From Niallia endozanthoxylica (lineage in GTDB: Bacteria; Bacillota; Bacilli; Bacillales; Cytobacillaceae): 64,000 bases of DNA. The stretch is from positions 186,001 to 250,000 of the forward strand of contig NZ_VYKL01000018.1 in the NCBI RefSeq assembly GCF_008710145.1, in the 5' to 3' direction. The notes beneath the pieces were generated by a model. That model worked only from the letters and a program-made list of their open reading frames with translations, had not been told where the DNA came from and ran no database searches. Below are positions 28,686 to 37,533 of this stretch, piece by piece. Numbering within the stretch: position 1 is the stretch's first letter; each line of letters begins with the position of its first letter. The position numbers and the translations under genes are program-made.

Positions 28686-29789
28686 TCAAATTTCTTGAAT
28701 AGGTCGGTCCTCAGCTCTGCTATGAATCGTACTTTTAAAAATAGATTCTGCGATATCTTCATTAATCATTCCTGTAAGATTCAATAGCATTTTAATGATT
28801 CTCAGCGGTTTTAATTGAATCGTTGAATAAATGACAACACCCACTTGTTCTTCCTTAATAAATCCGCAATACGTATGAAATCCCATCGTTGTCCCGCCAT
28901 GATGAATAATAGGATTGTCACTCCAATCTTTTTTCTCAATAAACCATCCAAGTCCCATATTCATTTTTTTCGATCCTGTTTTCCCATGGATTTGGTGGCA
29001 AAGTTCTATTTCATCTTTCAACGGACTTTCCTTCAGTCCCATTTGATGCTCTAAATATAGAAGCATATCATTCATGGTGCTTTTCAATGCACCAGCTGCA
29101 TTTATCGATGGCAATTCAATTGGAGGGATTCGAACCCCTTTTTTATTATAGGCTTTTACATAACGTTGATATTGTTCCGGAGTCCCGTTGATAAAAGTAT
29201 CCTTCATCCCTAATGGATCCAAAATTTCTGTTATGACCGCTTCTTCATAAGTGGATCCTATGATTTCCGCTAATACGTTCCCTAATAACCCTACACCTAT
29301 ATTAGAATAGCCCCATTTTTTATCAATCTCTTTTTTTAAGTCAAAATCAACAAAAAATTGGTGGACATCATCATGTGAAAAATATTTATATGGATTATCT
29401 TTTTCGTCTTTATGCTCCTTCATACGTTGGCGGATTTTCTTCATATCTTCTCTTGGCAGACCGGAACGATGGGTGGATAGATGTCGAAAGGTTACTTCCT
29501 TTCCATTAGCAGACAATGCTTGTTTATACTCTGGTTTGTATGAGGATATTGGTTCATCTAAAGATATCGTTTGATTTAAAATTAACTTTGATAATAGTAA
29601 ACTCGTAAAGGTTTTGGTTGTGGAACCTATTTCAAATACACAATTCCCTAATTCTGCATTCCCGTGACCATCATAAATATTTCCCTTTATCCATTTCTCA
29701 TTTTTTGTTACTGCTCCAGCAACGATACTTGCTTTCTTAGCGTGATCTAAATCTCTTTTTATCAATACTTCGGTCTCCTTAGTAATCAT
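28686..29789 (-). CDS. Serine hydrolase, beta-lactamase superfamily (cytoplasmic)
   Basis: About 367 residues of a class C beta-lactamase-type fold. SxxK is in GSTTKTFTSLL, the tyrosine motif in WGYSNIGVG and the third motif in IHHGGTTMGFHT. There is no signal peptide or membrane segment, so it is probably cytoplasmic, unlike the membrane-bound paralogue at 25319. Probable esterase or peptidase. ATG 29789 is taken as start; the frame runs to a TTG at 29834, and neither has a strong ribosome binding site. Confidence 0.75.
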   Translation of the reverse strand: MITKETEVLIKRDLDHAKKASIVAGAVTKNEKWIKGNIYDGHGNAELGNCVFEIGSTTKTFTSLLLSKLILNQTISLDEPISSYKPEYKQALSANGKEVTFRHLSTHRSGLPREDMKKIRQRMKEHKDEKDNPYKYFSHDDVHQFFVDFDLKKEIDKKWGYSNIGVGLLGNVLAEIIGSTYEEAVITEILDPLGMKDTFINGTPEQYQRYVKAYNKKGVRIPPIELPSINAAGALKSTMNDMLLYLEHQMGLKESPLKDEIELCHQIHGKTGSKKMNMGLGWFIEKKDWSDNPIIHHGGTTMGFHTYCGFIKEEQVGVVIYSTIQLKPLRIIKMLLNLTGMINEDIAESIFKSTIHSRAEDRPIQEI

Positions 29790-30063
29790 ACCAATCGCCC
29801 CGTTCGTATATGTAATGGACTGACAATTAATCAATATATCTATACGTTCAAATATATTATTAGTTTCATAAAAAAGTAAATCTAGTATTATTATGGAAAT
29901 AATTACTTGTCCTTGCGCAGGACTGTCTATGTGAAGGAGTAATCGAAAGCGATACTCTGTGTTCCATTATACTAAGAATCTAATTATGTAGTATCATGTC
30001 CCGTCTATATATTAGATGTTACAATAGAAAGAAATCATTTACAGGGAAAGGAAGTGCAAAACG

Positions 30064-30771
30064 ATGGATTTTGAAATGCTCATGCAGGAACTAGAAGCGC
30101 TCGGTAAAGAACGTACGAAAAAAACGTACATAAGCAATGGTGCACACGAGCCGCTTTTTGGTGTGGCTACCGGAGCAATGAAGCCACTTGCAAAGAAAAT
30201 CAAGAAAAACCAACCTTTAGCCGAGCGGCTGTACGCTACCGGGAACTATGATGCCATGTATTTTGCTGGCATTATTGCAGACCCCACGTTAATGAATGAG
30301 GCTGATTTTGAGCGTTGGATAGATGCTGCGTATTTTTATATGTTGTCCGATTATGTGGTTGCCGTCACTTTAGCGGAAACTTCAATCGCTCAAGATGTTG
30401 CTGATAAATGGATGACTAGCGGTGAAGATTTGAAAATGTCGGCAGGCTGGAGTTGTTACTGCTGGCTATTGGGAAACCGAAAAGATAGTGAATTTAGCTC
30501 TAGTAAGCTTGTCAACATGCTTGATCAGGTTAAAGATACGATTCATCACGCTCCAGATCGAACAAAGTCAGCGATGAATAATTTTGTCTATACTGTAGGA
30601 ATCTCCTATGTACCGCTCCATGAAAAGGCTGTTGAAATAGCCCAAAAAATAGGTCCAATCGAAATTAAGCGAGACAAGAAAAAAAGTACTATCTTGCATG
30701 CATCTGAAAATATTCAAAAGGAAATGGATAAAGGAAGGCTTGGCTTCAAACGAAAATATGTAAGGTGTTAG
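30064..30771 (+). CDS. DNA alkylation repair protein, AlkD-like HEAT-repeat family
   Basis: 235 residues, all helical, of the AlkD/AlkC-type DNA glycosylase family (HEAT repeats). Recognisable parts are YISNGAHEPLFGVATGAMKPLAKKIKKN near residue 20 and KSAMNNFVYTVGISYVPLHEKA near 180. AlkD removes bulky or positively charged alkylpurines. This subgroup has not been shown to have that activity as far as I know. AAGGAAG precedes ATG 30064. The unit is monocistronic. Confidence 0.8.
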   Translation: MDFEMLMQELEALGKERTKKTYISNGAHEPLFGVATGAMKPLAKKIKKNQPLAERLYATGNYDAMYFAGIIADPTLMNEADFERWIDAAYFYMLSDYVVAVTLAETSIAQDVADKWMTSGEDLKMSAGWSCYCWLLGNRKDSEFSSSKLVNMLDQVKDTIHHAPDRTKSAMNNFVYTVGISYVPLHEKAVEIAQKIGPIEIKRDKKKSTILHASENIQKEMDKGRLGFKRKYVRC

Positions 30772-30926
30772 TCTATTTTCGTTTACAATAGCAAGAAAAA
30801 TGGCCGAATATTCATCAACCGTGTGTCATTGATTGAGGATTGAAATTTGTCCAAGTCTAGACAAGTACAAGCAAACATTTAAAACCTGGCTTTATCATCC
30901 ATTTAATTGTATTTTTAGGAGAGAGA

Positions 30927-31376
30927 ATGATGAAAATTTATATTGATGCAGATGCTTGTCCGGTAAAAGATATTATTATTTCAGAAGGTACAAAAGCAGA
31001 AATCCCCGTTGTCATGGTTACTAGCTTTTCTCATTTTTCGAATGCAGAACAACCATCTGGAGTGGAAACGATTTATGTTGATTCTGGAGCAGATGCTGCG
31101 GATTATCGAATTATGAAGTTAGCACAAAGAGGAGACCTAATTGTTACGCAAGATTATGGACTTGCTTCCCTCGGATTAGCAAAAGGCTGTACCGTTCTTC
31201 ACCATAAAGGGTTTATCTATACAAGCGAAAACATTGACCAATTATTACAAACACGTTATTTAAGTGCAATGGCTAGAAAAGGTGGAAAACGCACAAAAGG
31301 ACCAAAACCATTTACATCAGAAGATAAGGAAAAATTTAGGGAGCTTTTTATAAAAATCATTTCAAAGAATGAATAA
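30927..31376 (+). CDS. yqxD: YaiI/YqxD family protein (DUF188)
   Basis: 149 residues with a PIN-like fold. The N-terminal [11 protein letters not shown] motif and [15 protein letters not shown] / [12 protein letters not shown] are diagnostic of the YaiI/YqxD family. The acidic residues resemble a nuclease centre, but no activity is established. AGGAGAGA precedes a double ATG (30927 and 30930). Standing alone, followed by a terminator. Confidence 0.85.
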   Translation: MMKIYIDADACPVKDIIISEGTKAEIPVVMVTSFSHFSNAEQPSGVETIYVDSGADAADYRIMKLAQRGDLIVTQDYGLASLGLAKGCTVLHHKGFIYTSENIDQLLQTRYLSAMARKGGKRTKGPKPFTSEDKEKFRELFIKIISKNE

Positions 31377-31385
31377 TCTGTCAAA

Positions 31386-31423
31386 AAAAGGAACAAGAGT
31401 TTATAATCAACCTTGCTCCTTTT
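31386..31423 (+). terminator. Terminator of yqxD
   Basis: AAAAGGA-A-CAAG / CTTG-C-TCCTTTT stem with one mismatch and a T-run, ten bases after the stop codon. Confidence 0.8.
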
Positions 31424-31647
31424 TACCTTGTTTGTTATCTAAATAGAAATGATGTTATCTCATCCTCCCTCCTTCTCTTATATCTCCTTGTTTTTCTTTA
31501 TGCCTCCGAAAATCAATATTTGTCGAATAACAACCGCATAAATAGTCGGAAAATTTTAAAATAAAAATGTATTCTTTATCGATTATCTGTTATATAATAG
31601 ATTTAAGTTAATCATATGTGTTATGTATTAAAAGGAGGATGATGAAA

Positions 31648-31800
31648 ATGCTTTCAAATCAAGAACGTGATAACATAATCCAATTTTTAGTAAATTATTT
31701 TGGAGGGAATCGTTTTCAATTAGAAAAGATGAGCGATCATTCACTTGATAATACCTATGAATTTGCCTATGGAAGGAAACTAATGGAAAGTGATTTTTAA
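31648..31800 (+). CDS. Small BH0509-like protein
   Basis: 50 residues (MLSNQERDNIIQFLVNYF ... SDHSLDNTYEFAYGRK). The pattern of an N-terminal RDNII helix and a SDxSLDxTYE segment recalls the BH0509 family of tiny Bacillaceae proteins of unknown function. ATG 31648 lies nine bases after AAAGGAGG, whereas ATG 31639 and 31642 are too close to it. A terminator follows at once. Identification is by memory of a short family and remains tentative. Confidence 0.55.
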   Translation: MLSNQERDNIIQFLVNYFGGNRFQLEKMSDHSLDNTYEFAYGRKLMESDF

Positions 31801-31814
31801 ATAAATGCAGTACG

Positions 31815-31870
31815 GAGGGTCAGGAAACGTAAACCCCATGAGATCTAATGGGTTGATGTTCCTGACCCTC
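31815..31870. terminator. Long bidirectional terminator with GGGTCAGG stem
   Basis: Outer arms GAGGGTCAGGAA / TTCCTGACCCTC (31815-31826 with 31859-31870), inner AACC(C)CAT/ATGGGTT, then a T-rich tail. It separates the small gene from nasE, and shares its core with the palindrome at 11721. Confidence 0.8.
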
Positions 31871-31886
31871 TGTTTTATTTCATTCG

Positions 31887-32207
31887 CTAAGATAATAAAA
31901 TGTACACATCTTCATGATCTACTTCAACTTGGAAGGTTTTCACACAACCATTATCAGGTTTCTGCACCAAGCCATCCACGACACTAATTTTCCAGTCATG
32001 CATGGGACAAAAAACATAGTCACCACTAACAATCCCTTCTACTAAAACGCCGCCTTTGTGCGGACAGCGATTTTCTATTGCACGAAATTCTCCGCTCTCT
32101 AAATGAAAGAGAGCTATTTCATTTACACCTATTTTTATCGTTTTCCCAATGTTTTTAGGCATTTCACTCACTTTTGCCACCTTAACCCTTTGAAGAGTTG
32201 TTCCCAT
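31887..32207 (-). CDS. nasE: Assimilatory nitrite reductase small subunit (NasE/NirD)
   Basis: 106 residues of a Rieske-type fold. Both cluster-binding motifs are complete: CPHKGG (C-x-H) and CPMHDW (C-x2-H), unlike some NirD proteins that lost them. It is the partner of NasD in the NADH-dependent reduction of nitrite to ammonium. AGGAGG precedes the ATG. It starts 21 bases after the nasD stop, in one transcript. Confidence 0.92.
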   Translation of the reverse strand: MGTTLQRVKVAKVSEMPKNIGKTIKIGVNEIALFHLESGEFRAIENRCPHKGGVLVEGIVSGDYVFCPMHDWKISVVDGLVQKPDNGCVKTFQVEVDHEDVYILLS

Positions 32208-32228
32208 TTGGATTCCTCCTATTCATAG

Positions 32229-34643
32229 TTAATTTATCGTGACAGGAATATTCACTTTGTTGTAGTATTCCTTTTGAATCGTTTCATCGTTAATGACCTC
32301 TTTCCATGGATCACTTAATACCGCTAATGCCTCATCTAAACGATTATTCAACTCACTTACTTTCTCTTTATCCTTGAGTACGGATTTTATGGCTTCTAAT
32401 CCCATTCTTTCCACCCAGACTGAGGTTCTTTCTAGATAATGTGCTGTTTCCCGATAATATTGAAAATAAGCGCCTGTTATCTCCATTACTTCTTCACTCG
32501 TTTTTACTTTGCAAAGTAAATCAGCAGCCCTCAAGTGAGTACCTCCGTTACCACCTACATAAATCTCCCATCCCCCGTCAACACCAACAATACCAACGTC
32601 TTTAATTCCAGACTCAGCACAGTTACGAGGACAAGCGGACACGGCCATTTTCACTTTATGCGGGGTGCTTACACGCTCTAGTTTCTTTTCCAAAGCAATA
32701 CCCAGGCCCATTGAATCTTGTGTCCCAAAACGACAAAAGCTCTCACCCACACAGGTTTTAACCGTTCGAAGTGTTTTTCCATAAGCATACCCTGATGGCA
32801 TATCCAACTCCGCCCATACACTCGGAAGATGTTCCTTCTCAATTCCGAATAGGTCAATCCGTTGCCCTCCTGTTACCTTTACAAGCTTCGCATGATATTT
32901 TTCGGCTACATCTGCAATTTTCCTTAATTGCTCTGGACTTGTAACTCCGCCATACATTCTTGGCACGACAGAGAATGTACCATCCTTCTGGATATTTGCG
33001 TGAAGACGTTCATTTACAAAACGGGATTCCTTTTCATCTTTATATTGAACCGGATCAATCATGCCTAAATAGTAGTTCAATGCAGGTCTACACTTCGAGC
33101 AGCCGCCATCGGTTTTCCAGCCAAGAACATTCATAACTTCTCTCGTGTAAGTCAAGTTTTTGTCTCGGATTTCAGCAATCACTTCATCTCTCGATAAGGT
33201 AGTACAACTGCAAATGGGTTCCTTTTGATTTGCTTGGCTAAATTTGTCTCCTAGCGTCAACTGTAAAAGGTCTCCAACTAATCCCTTACAGCCTCCACAC
33301 GAACGGGAAGCATTTGTACAGGCTTTCACTTCATCAATAGTTGTTAAGCCTTGTGTTTGAATAGCAGAAACAATTTCTCCTTTTGTGACTCCATTACAGC
33401 CACAAACCATTTCTTCATCCGACATCATGCCAACAAAACTTACACTTGATGATTCTTCTTTCTCCTTTTTAAAATACTCTGTGACTTCTGCTCCCTTGTT
33501 AATCATACTTAACAACCGATTTCCTTCAGATGTATCACCAAATAAGACAGCACCTGAGATTTTCCCATCACGAATAAGTACTTTTTTATACGTATTTTCC
33601 CATTCATTATATTCTTTAATGGACTTCGCCTTGTCATCTTCAAAAATTTCACCTGCTGAAAATACATCTACACCAGAGACTTTTAATTTTGTAGATACAA
33701 TAGATCCTTCATAAGCATGACCCTCTAAACCGCAAATTCGCTTAGCTAAAACCTTCCCTTGGTCATATAGCGGCGCCACTAGGCCATACACAATTTCACG
33801 ATGCTCCGCACATTCTCCAACGGCATAAATATGAGGGATATTCGTTTCTAAATAATCATTAACAACAATTCCCCGGTTAACAGTAATGCCGCTTTCTCGA
33901 GCCAGCTGCACATTCGGCCTTATTCCAGCAGCCATCACTACTAAGTCAGCCTGAATGGCCTCGCCGTCACTAAACATGAGTCCTTCCACATCCTGCTCAC
34001 CAAAGATTTCAGTTGTTTGTTTTCCAAGCAAAAAATTCATTCCCTGCTCTTTTAGTTCCTTTATGAGCATATGACCAGCCGTTGAATCTAATTGCTTCTC
34101 CATAACATAGTCTGCAATGTGAACGACATGGACTTTCATTCCTAAATTCAACAAGCCCCTTGCCGCCTCAAGACCCAATAATCCACCGCCGATAACGGCT
34201 GCCTTTTTATATAATTTTGAATATTCAATCATTTTTTCACAATCTTCAATGTTTCTAAACGCGGTAACCCCTTTCTTATCCGACCCAGGAATTGGGATTA
34301 TAAACGGAATGGAACCTGTTGCTAATATTAATTGGTCAAATTTAATTGCTCGATGTTGATCTGAATAAACGACTTTCTCCTCGGTATCAATCTTTGTGAC
34401 GGTTTCACCCGTATATAATGTGATTCGATTTTCACTGTACCAGTTCCAATCATTTATAGTTATATCTTCAATCGTTGTATCTCCCTGTAATACGTTCGAA
34501 AGTTGAATGCGATTATAGTTTGGATGTGGTTCACTTCCGAAAACAGTAATATCAAAACGATCTGGTTGAAGCGTTAAAATCTCCTCAATACACCGAATAC
34601 CTGCCATCCCATTTCCAACTAGCACTAGTTTTTTTCTCTCCAT
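32229..34643 (-). CDS. nasD: Assimilatory nitrite reductase large subunit (NasD/NirB)
   Basis: 804 residues (B. subtilis NasD has about 805). FAD/NAD(P)H oxidoreductase part with GNGMAGIRCIEE and GGGLLGLEAARG, two BFD-like [2Fe-2S] domains (CGCNGVTKGEIV...CTNASRSCGGC and CSCTTLSRDEV...GGCSKCRPALNYY), then the ferredoxin-like half-domain and sirohaem/[4Fe-4S] domain with CVGESFC and CPRNC ligands. Reduces nitrite to ammonium with six electrons from NAD(P)H. Two TnrA boxes and a TATAAT lie upstream. Sirohaem-synthesis genes are not in the window. Confidence 0.95.
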   Translation of the reverse strand: MERKKLVLVGNGMAGIRCIEEILTLQPDRFDITVFGSEPHPNYNRIQLSNVLQGDTTIEDITINDWNWYSENRITLYTGETVTKIDTEEKVVYSDQHRAIKFDQLILATGSIPFIIPIPGSDKKGVTAFRNIEDCEKMIEYSKLYKKAAVIGGGLLGLEAARGLLNLGMKVHVVHIADYVMEKQLDSTAGHMLIKELKEQGMNFLLGKQTTEIFGEQDVEGLMFSDGEAIQADLVVMAAGIRPNVQLARESGITVNRGIVVNDYLETNIPHIYAVGECAEHREIVYGLVAPLYDQGKVLAKRICGLEGHAYEGSIVSTKLKVSGVDVFSAGEIFEDDKAKSIKEYNEWENTYKKVLIRDGKISGAVLFGDTSEGNRLLSMINKGAEVTEYFKKEKEESSSVSFVGMMSDEEMVCGCNGVTKGEIVSAIQTQGLTTIDEVKACTNASRSCGGCKGLVGDLLQLTLGDKFSQANQKEPICSCTTLSRDEVIAEIRDKNLTYTREVMNVLGWKTDGGCSKCRPALNYYLGMIDPVQYKDEKESRFVNERLHANIQKDGTFSVVPRMYGGVTSPEQLRKIADVAEKYHAKLVKVTGGQRIDLFGIEKEHLPSVWAELDMPSGYAYGKTLRTVKTCVGESFCRFGTQDSMGLGIALEKKLERVSTPHKVKMAVSACPRNCAESGIKDVGIVGVDGGWEIYVGGNGGTHLRAADLLCKVKTSEEVMEITGAYFQYYRETAHYLERTSVWVERMGLEAIKSVLKDKEKVSELNNRLDEALAVLSDPWKEVINDETIQKEYYNKVNIPVTIN

Positions 34644-34797
34644 GTCATATGTCCTCCCGTCACTCTTTGTGAAAAAGTGAGCCTAGCTTTTCTGCATGAT
34701 GAAAACCTTAAGTTATACGTTCTATAGCTCTTGTTTTTTCCCTAAACGTTCTTCGTTTGTTTGTTTTCCATCCTTTTTCGAAGAGTAGTATGTATTG

Positions 34798-34803
34798 ATT
34801 ATA
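34798..34803 (-). promoter_or_regulatory. -10 box of the nasDE promoter
   Basis: TATAAT on the minus strand. It puts the transcription start near 34791, so the proximal TnrA box centre is about 50 bases upstream, the usual spacing of TnrA-activated promoters. Confidence 0.65.
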
Positions 34804-34832
34804 GTATCCTTCTCGTATACCTACAACATTTA

Positions 34833-34849
34833 TGTAATATTTCCTTACA
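34833..34849. promoter_or_regulatory. TnrA box proximal to nasDE
   Basis: TGTAATATTTCCTTACA, a perfect fit to TGTNA-N7-TNACA. Confidence 0.85.
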
Positions 34850-34855
34850 TGTTTT

Positions 34856-34872
34856 TGTAACTTTTATTTACA
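34856..34872. promoter_or_regulatory. TnrA box between nasDE and tnrA
   Basis: TGTAACTTTTATTTACA, a second perfect fit 23 bases from the first. It may serve tnrA autoregulation, lying about 62 bases before its likely transcription start. Confidence 0.8.
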
Positions 34873-34889
34873 TATTATTGAAAAATGAA

Positions 34890-34918
34890 TTCAAATTTTC
34901 AGATAAGTGAGATATAAT
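34890..34918 (+). promoter_or_regulatory. tnrA promoter
   Basis: TTCAAA (34890-34895) and TATAAT (34913-34918) with a 17-base spacer; the start of tnrA follows about 40 bases later. Confidence 0.6.
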
Positions 34919-34959
34919 GAAAATATTCATTACTTTATTACTTAGCGAGGTGAATAATC

Positions 34960-35289
34960 ATCGTTCGTCAAAATCCTTCTTATAAAGAGAAAAAAGTCAT
35001 TTCCATAGGAGTTGTGAGTGAATTAACAGGACTGTCAGAAAGACAAATTCGTTATTATGAAGAACGAAAGTTGATTTTTCCAGACCGTTCAAAAGGAAGA
35101 AATCGTAAATATTCATTTTCCGATGTAGAAGCACTAATGGATATCGCTAATAAAATTGAAGATGGTTTTCAAACACTTGAAATCCGACGCGAAAAGTTGA
35201 AGGAACAGAAGAAAGTAGAACAAGAGGAATTGCGCAAGAAAATGATTCAAGGTCAATTAAATGCCCGGTTTGGTATTAGGAAAAATTAG
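34960..35289 (+). CDS. tnrA: Global nitrogen regulator TnrA, apparently started from a non-AUG codon
   Basis: MerR-family regulator. [24 protein letters not shown] and [22 protein letters not shown] match B. subtilis TnrA, as does the C-terminal [12 protein letters not shown], which in TnrA binds feedback-inhibited glutamine synthetase. Homology continues upstream of the first standard start (GTG 35014) through [13 protein letters not shown], back to an in-frame stop at 34951-34953. The only codons between that stop and the homologous region are ATA, ATC, ATC, GTT. GAGGTGA (34947-34953) is placed perfectly for ATC 34960 (or 34957), giving 109-110 residues, the length of B. subtilis TnrA. GTG 35014 would remove half of helix 1. 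A sequencing error is the alternative. Confidence 0.85.
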   Translation: MVRQNPSYKEKKVISIGVVSELTGLSERQIRYYEERKLIFPDRSKGRNRKYSFSDVEALMDIANKIEDGFQTLEIRREKLKEQKKVEQEELRKKMIQGQLNARFGIRKN

Positions 35290-35358
35290 TCTCTTCACCA
35301 GTCAATCAAACAGTCAAATAATGATCCTTACCGTTATTCTTTTATTGAAATACAGTGT

Positions 35359-35435
35359 AAAAGGAGGCTTCTCAAAGGACTTAGACATTCGCCGCTCTCT
35401 TGATGTCTAATTTACCTTAGAGAAAACCTCCTTTT
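35359..35435. terminator. Branched bidirectional terminator between tnrA and nasC
   Basis: AAAAGGAGG (35359-35367) pairs with CCTCCTTTT (35427-35435); TTCTC/GAGAA and TTAGACAT/ATGTCTAA pair inside it. It abuts the nasC stop at 35437. Confidence 0.8.
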
Positions 35436-35436
35436 A

Positions 35437-37533
35437 TTAAGTTAATAGGGGTTCTACTAATACCGCACACACTTTAAAACCAGGCATTTTACATACAGGG
35501 TCTAACTCTTCGCAGGTTAGCTTATTAATGTTTTGAATACCTCCCCAGTGCATCGGAACAAACACCGTATCTTCTCGAATGGAATTGGTCAGTTTACTGC
35601 GTACAACTATTTGTCCTCTCCTTGAGGTTACTTTTACTAAGGTATCATCCTTTATGTTCCACTTTTGCGCTGTCTCCGGGTGGATTTCAACAAAAGACTC
35701 AATTTGTCGAGAGGCCAACGTATAACTCTTTCTTGTTTGTACTCCTGTTAAATAATGCCCTAAAACACGGCCTGTTGTGAGAATAAGAGGATACTTTTCA
35801 TCCGTTCGTTCTTTCGGATAATGATGATCAACAGAAATAAACTTTGCCTTTCCATCTGGATGAGCAAAAGACACATCAAAGAGACGCTGTTCTCCTGGGT
35901 GCTCAAGTGAAGGACAAGGCCAGTAGATTCCTTCCTCCTTCCGCAGACGATCGTACGTAATCCCGTAATAATCCGCCACTCCTCCTTTGCTTGCGACTCG
36001 TAACTCTTCAAAAATCTCTTCAGCACTCCTGTATGGAAAGTAAAATCCCTTCCCCATCCTTTTGGCTATATCACTCAGAATCTCCCAATCTTGTTTTGCC
36101 ATACCGGTTGCCGGACGAGAGGCCTCTCTTAGGAGTACCCGCCCCTCCAGATTTGTTATCGTCCCTTCATTTTCAAGAAAGGATGCGGCAGGTAATATCA
36201 CATCAGCCAGCTGGGCGGTTTCAGAAATAAATAAATCTGCTGCAACAAGAAAATCTAACTTTCGAATTCCTTCCTCTACAAAATTGGCATTGGGGTTGGA
36301 TAAAATCGGATTGGACCCCATTAGAAACAAGGCGCGAATTTCTTGTGCATGCACTTTTTCCATCATTTCATAGGCGGATACTCCTTTACGAGGAATCTCC
36401 GAGGGATGAACTCCCCATACGCCCGCTATATAAGCTCGGTCTGTTTCGTTCTCAATTGAGCGGTAGCCAGGAAGCTGGTCAGCTTTTTGCCCATGTTCAC
36501 GGCCGCCCTGACCATTGGCCTGGCCGGTAATAGCACCATAACCGCTGCCGGGTTTACCTATTTTACCTGTAACAAGAAGCATATTAATAAAATGACGAAC
36601 AGCCAAATATCCATCTGTTTGCTGTTCAACGCCTCTTGCTGTCATAATCATTCCTGATGGGGCCCTTCCAAAATGTCTAGCCGCCTCTTTTATATCATCT
36701 GCCGAAACACCCGCTTCGTTTGCGAGTACATCAAGATCAAGTGATTCGATATACTTTTTTACCTCATGAAAACCCGTTGTCCGTTGTTGTACAAAGGCGT
36801 TATCTACGTAACCCTCCTCTATTAAAATCTTTATCATGGCGCTGCTTAATGCAACATCCTCCCCCGGCTTCACTTTCAAATGTAAGTCAGCCAAGTCCGC
36901 TGTCGCCGTATCACGCGGATCAATCACAATTAAATAGGCTCCATTTTCCTTAGCATCAACTAAGTAAGGCATAAGCGTTGGTTGGCATTCCGCTATATTC
37001 GTTCCTGCTAGAATAAGACACTTTGTATTTCGCACCTCTGATAGAGGATTTGTTAACCCTCTGTCGATCCCAAATGCCTGATTGCCTGCTGTTGCAGCAG
37101 CAGACATACAAAACCGCCCATTGTAATCAATGTATTTTGTTTGCAAACCAATTCGGGCAAATTTCCCAAGCAGATAAGAAGTTTCATTTGTTAACGAGCC
37201 TCCGCCATAAACGCCAATGACATCTTTCCCATATCGTCCCTGTAAATCGCAAAACTTTCTTGCGATAAACTCATATGCTTCTTCCCATGAGACAGGTGTA
37301 AATATTCCATTCTTTTTCATCAATGGTTCAGTCACTCGTTCTTTACTCAAAGCATGCTGATACGCATTCATCCCTTTTACACAAAGTCTGCCTTCAGAGG
37401 CTGCATTTTGTTTCGGCTCAACCGAATAAGTTGTTTTTCCATCTTCCTCTTTTTCTACCATTCTCATTTTGCATTGAACACTACAGAACGGACATTGTGT
37501 ATCCATTACTTTTATTGTTGCGGTTTCCATCAT
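35437..37533 (-). CDS. nasC: Assimilatory nitrate reductase catalytic subunit (NasC)
   Basis: 698 residues, a cytoplasmic molybdopterin oxidoreductase. The N-terminal [4Fe-4S] motif is CPFCSVQC ... GRLCVKG, followed by WEEAYEFIA, GVYGGGSLTNETSYL, GQANGQGGREHGQ and the C-terminal molybdopterin-dinucleotide-binding domain (LTTGRVLGHYLTG, MHWG). It reduces nitrate to nitrite with electrons from NasB. AGGTG precedes the first of two ATG codons. It overlaps the nasB stop by four bases, meaning coupled translation. Confidence 0.93.
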   Translation of the reverse strand: MMETATIKVMDTQCPFCSVQCKMRMVEKEEDGKTTYSVEPKQNAASEGRLCVKGMNAYQHALSKERVTEPLMKKNGIFTPVSWEEAYEFIARKFCDLQGRYGKDVIGVYGGGSLTNETSYLLGKFARIGLQTKYIDYNGRFCMSAAATAGNQAFGIDRGLTNPLSEVRNTKCLILAGTNIAECQPTLMPYLVDAKENGAYLIVIDPRDTATADLADLHLKVKPGEDVALSSAMIKILIEEGYVDNAFVQQRTTGFHEVKKYIESLDLDVLANEAGVSADDIKEAARHFGRAPSGMIMTARGVEQQTDGYLAVRHFINMLLVTGKIGKPGSGYGAITGQANGQGGREHGQKADQLPGYRSIENETDRAYIAGVWGVHPSEIPRKGVSAYEMMEKVHAQEIRALFLMGSNPILSNPNANFVEEGIRKLDFLVAADLFISETAQLADVILPAASFLENEGTITNLEGRVLLREASRPATGMAKQDWEILSDIAKRMGKGFYFPYRSAEEIFEELRVASKGGVADYYGITYDRLRKEEGIYWPCPSLEHPGEQRLFDVSFAHPDGKAKFISVDHHYPKERTDEKYPLILTTGRVLGHYLTGVQTRKSYTLASRQIESFVEIHPETAQKWNIKDDTLVKVTSRRGQIVVRSKLTNSIREDTVFVPMHWGGIQNINKLTCEELDPVCKMPGFKVCAVLVEPLLT

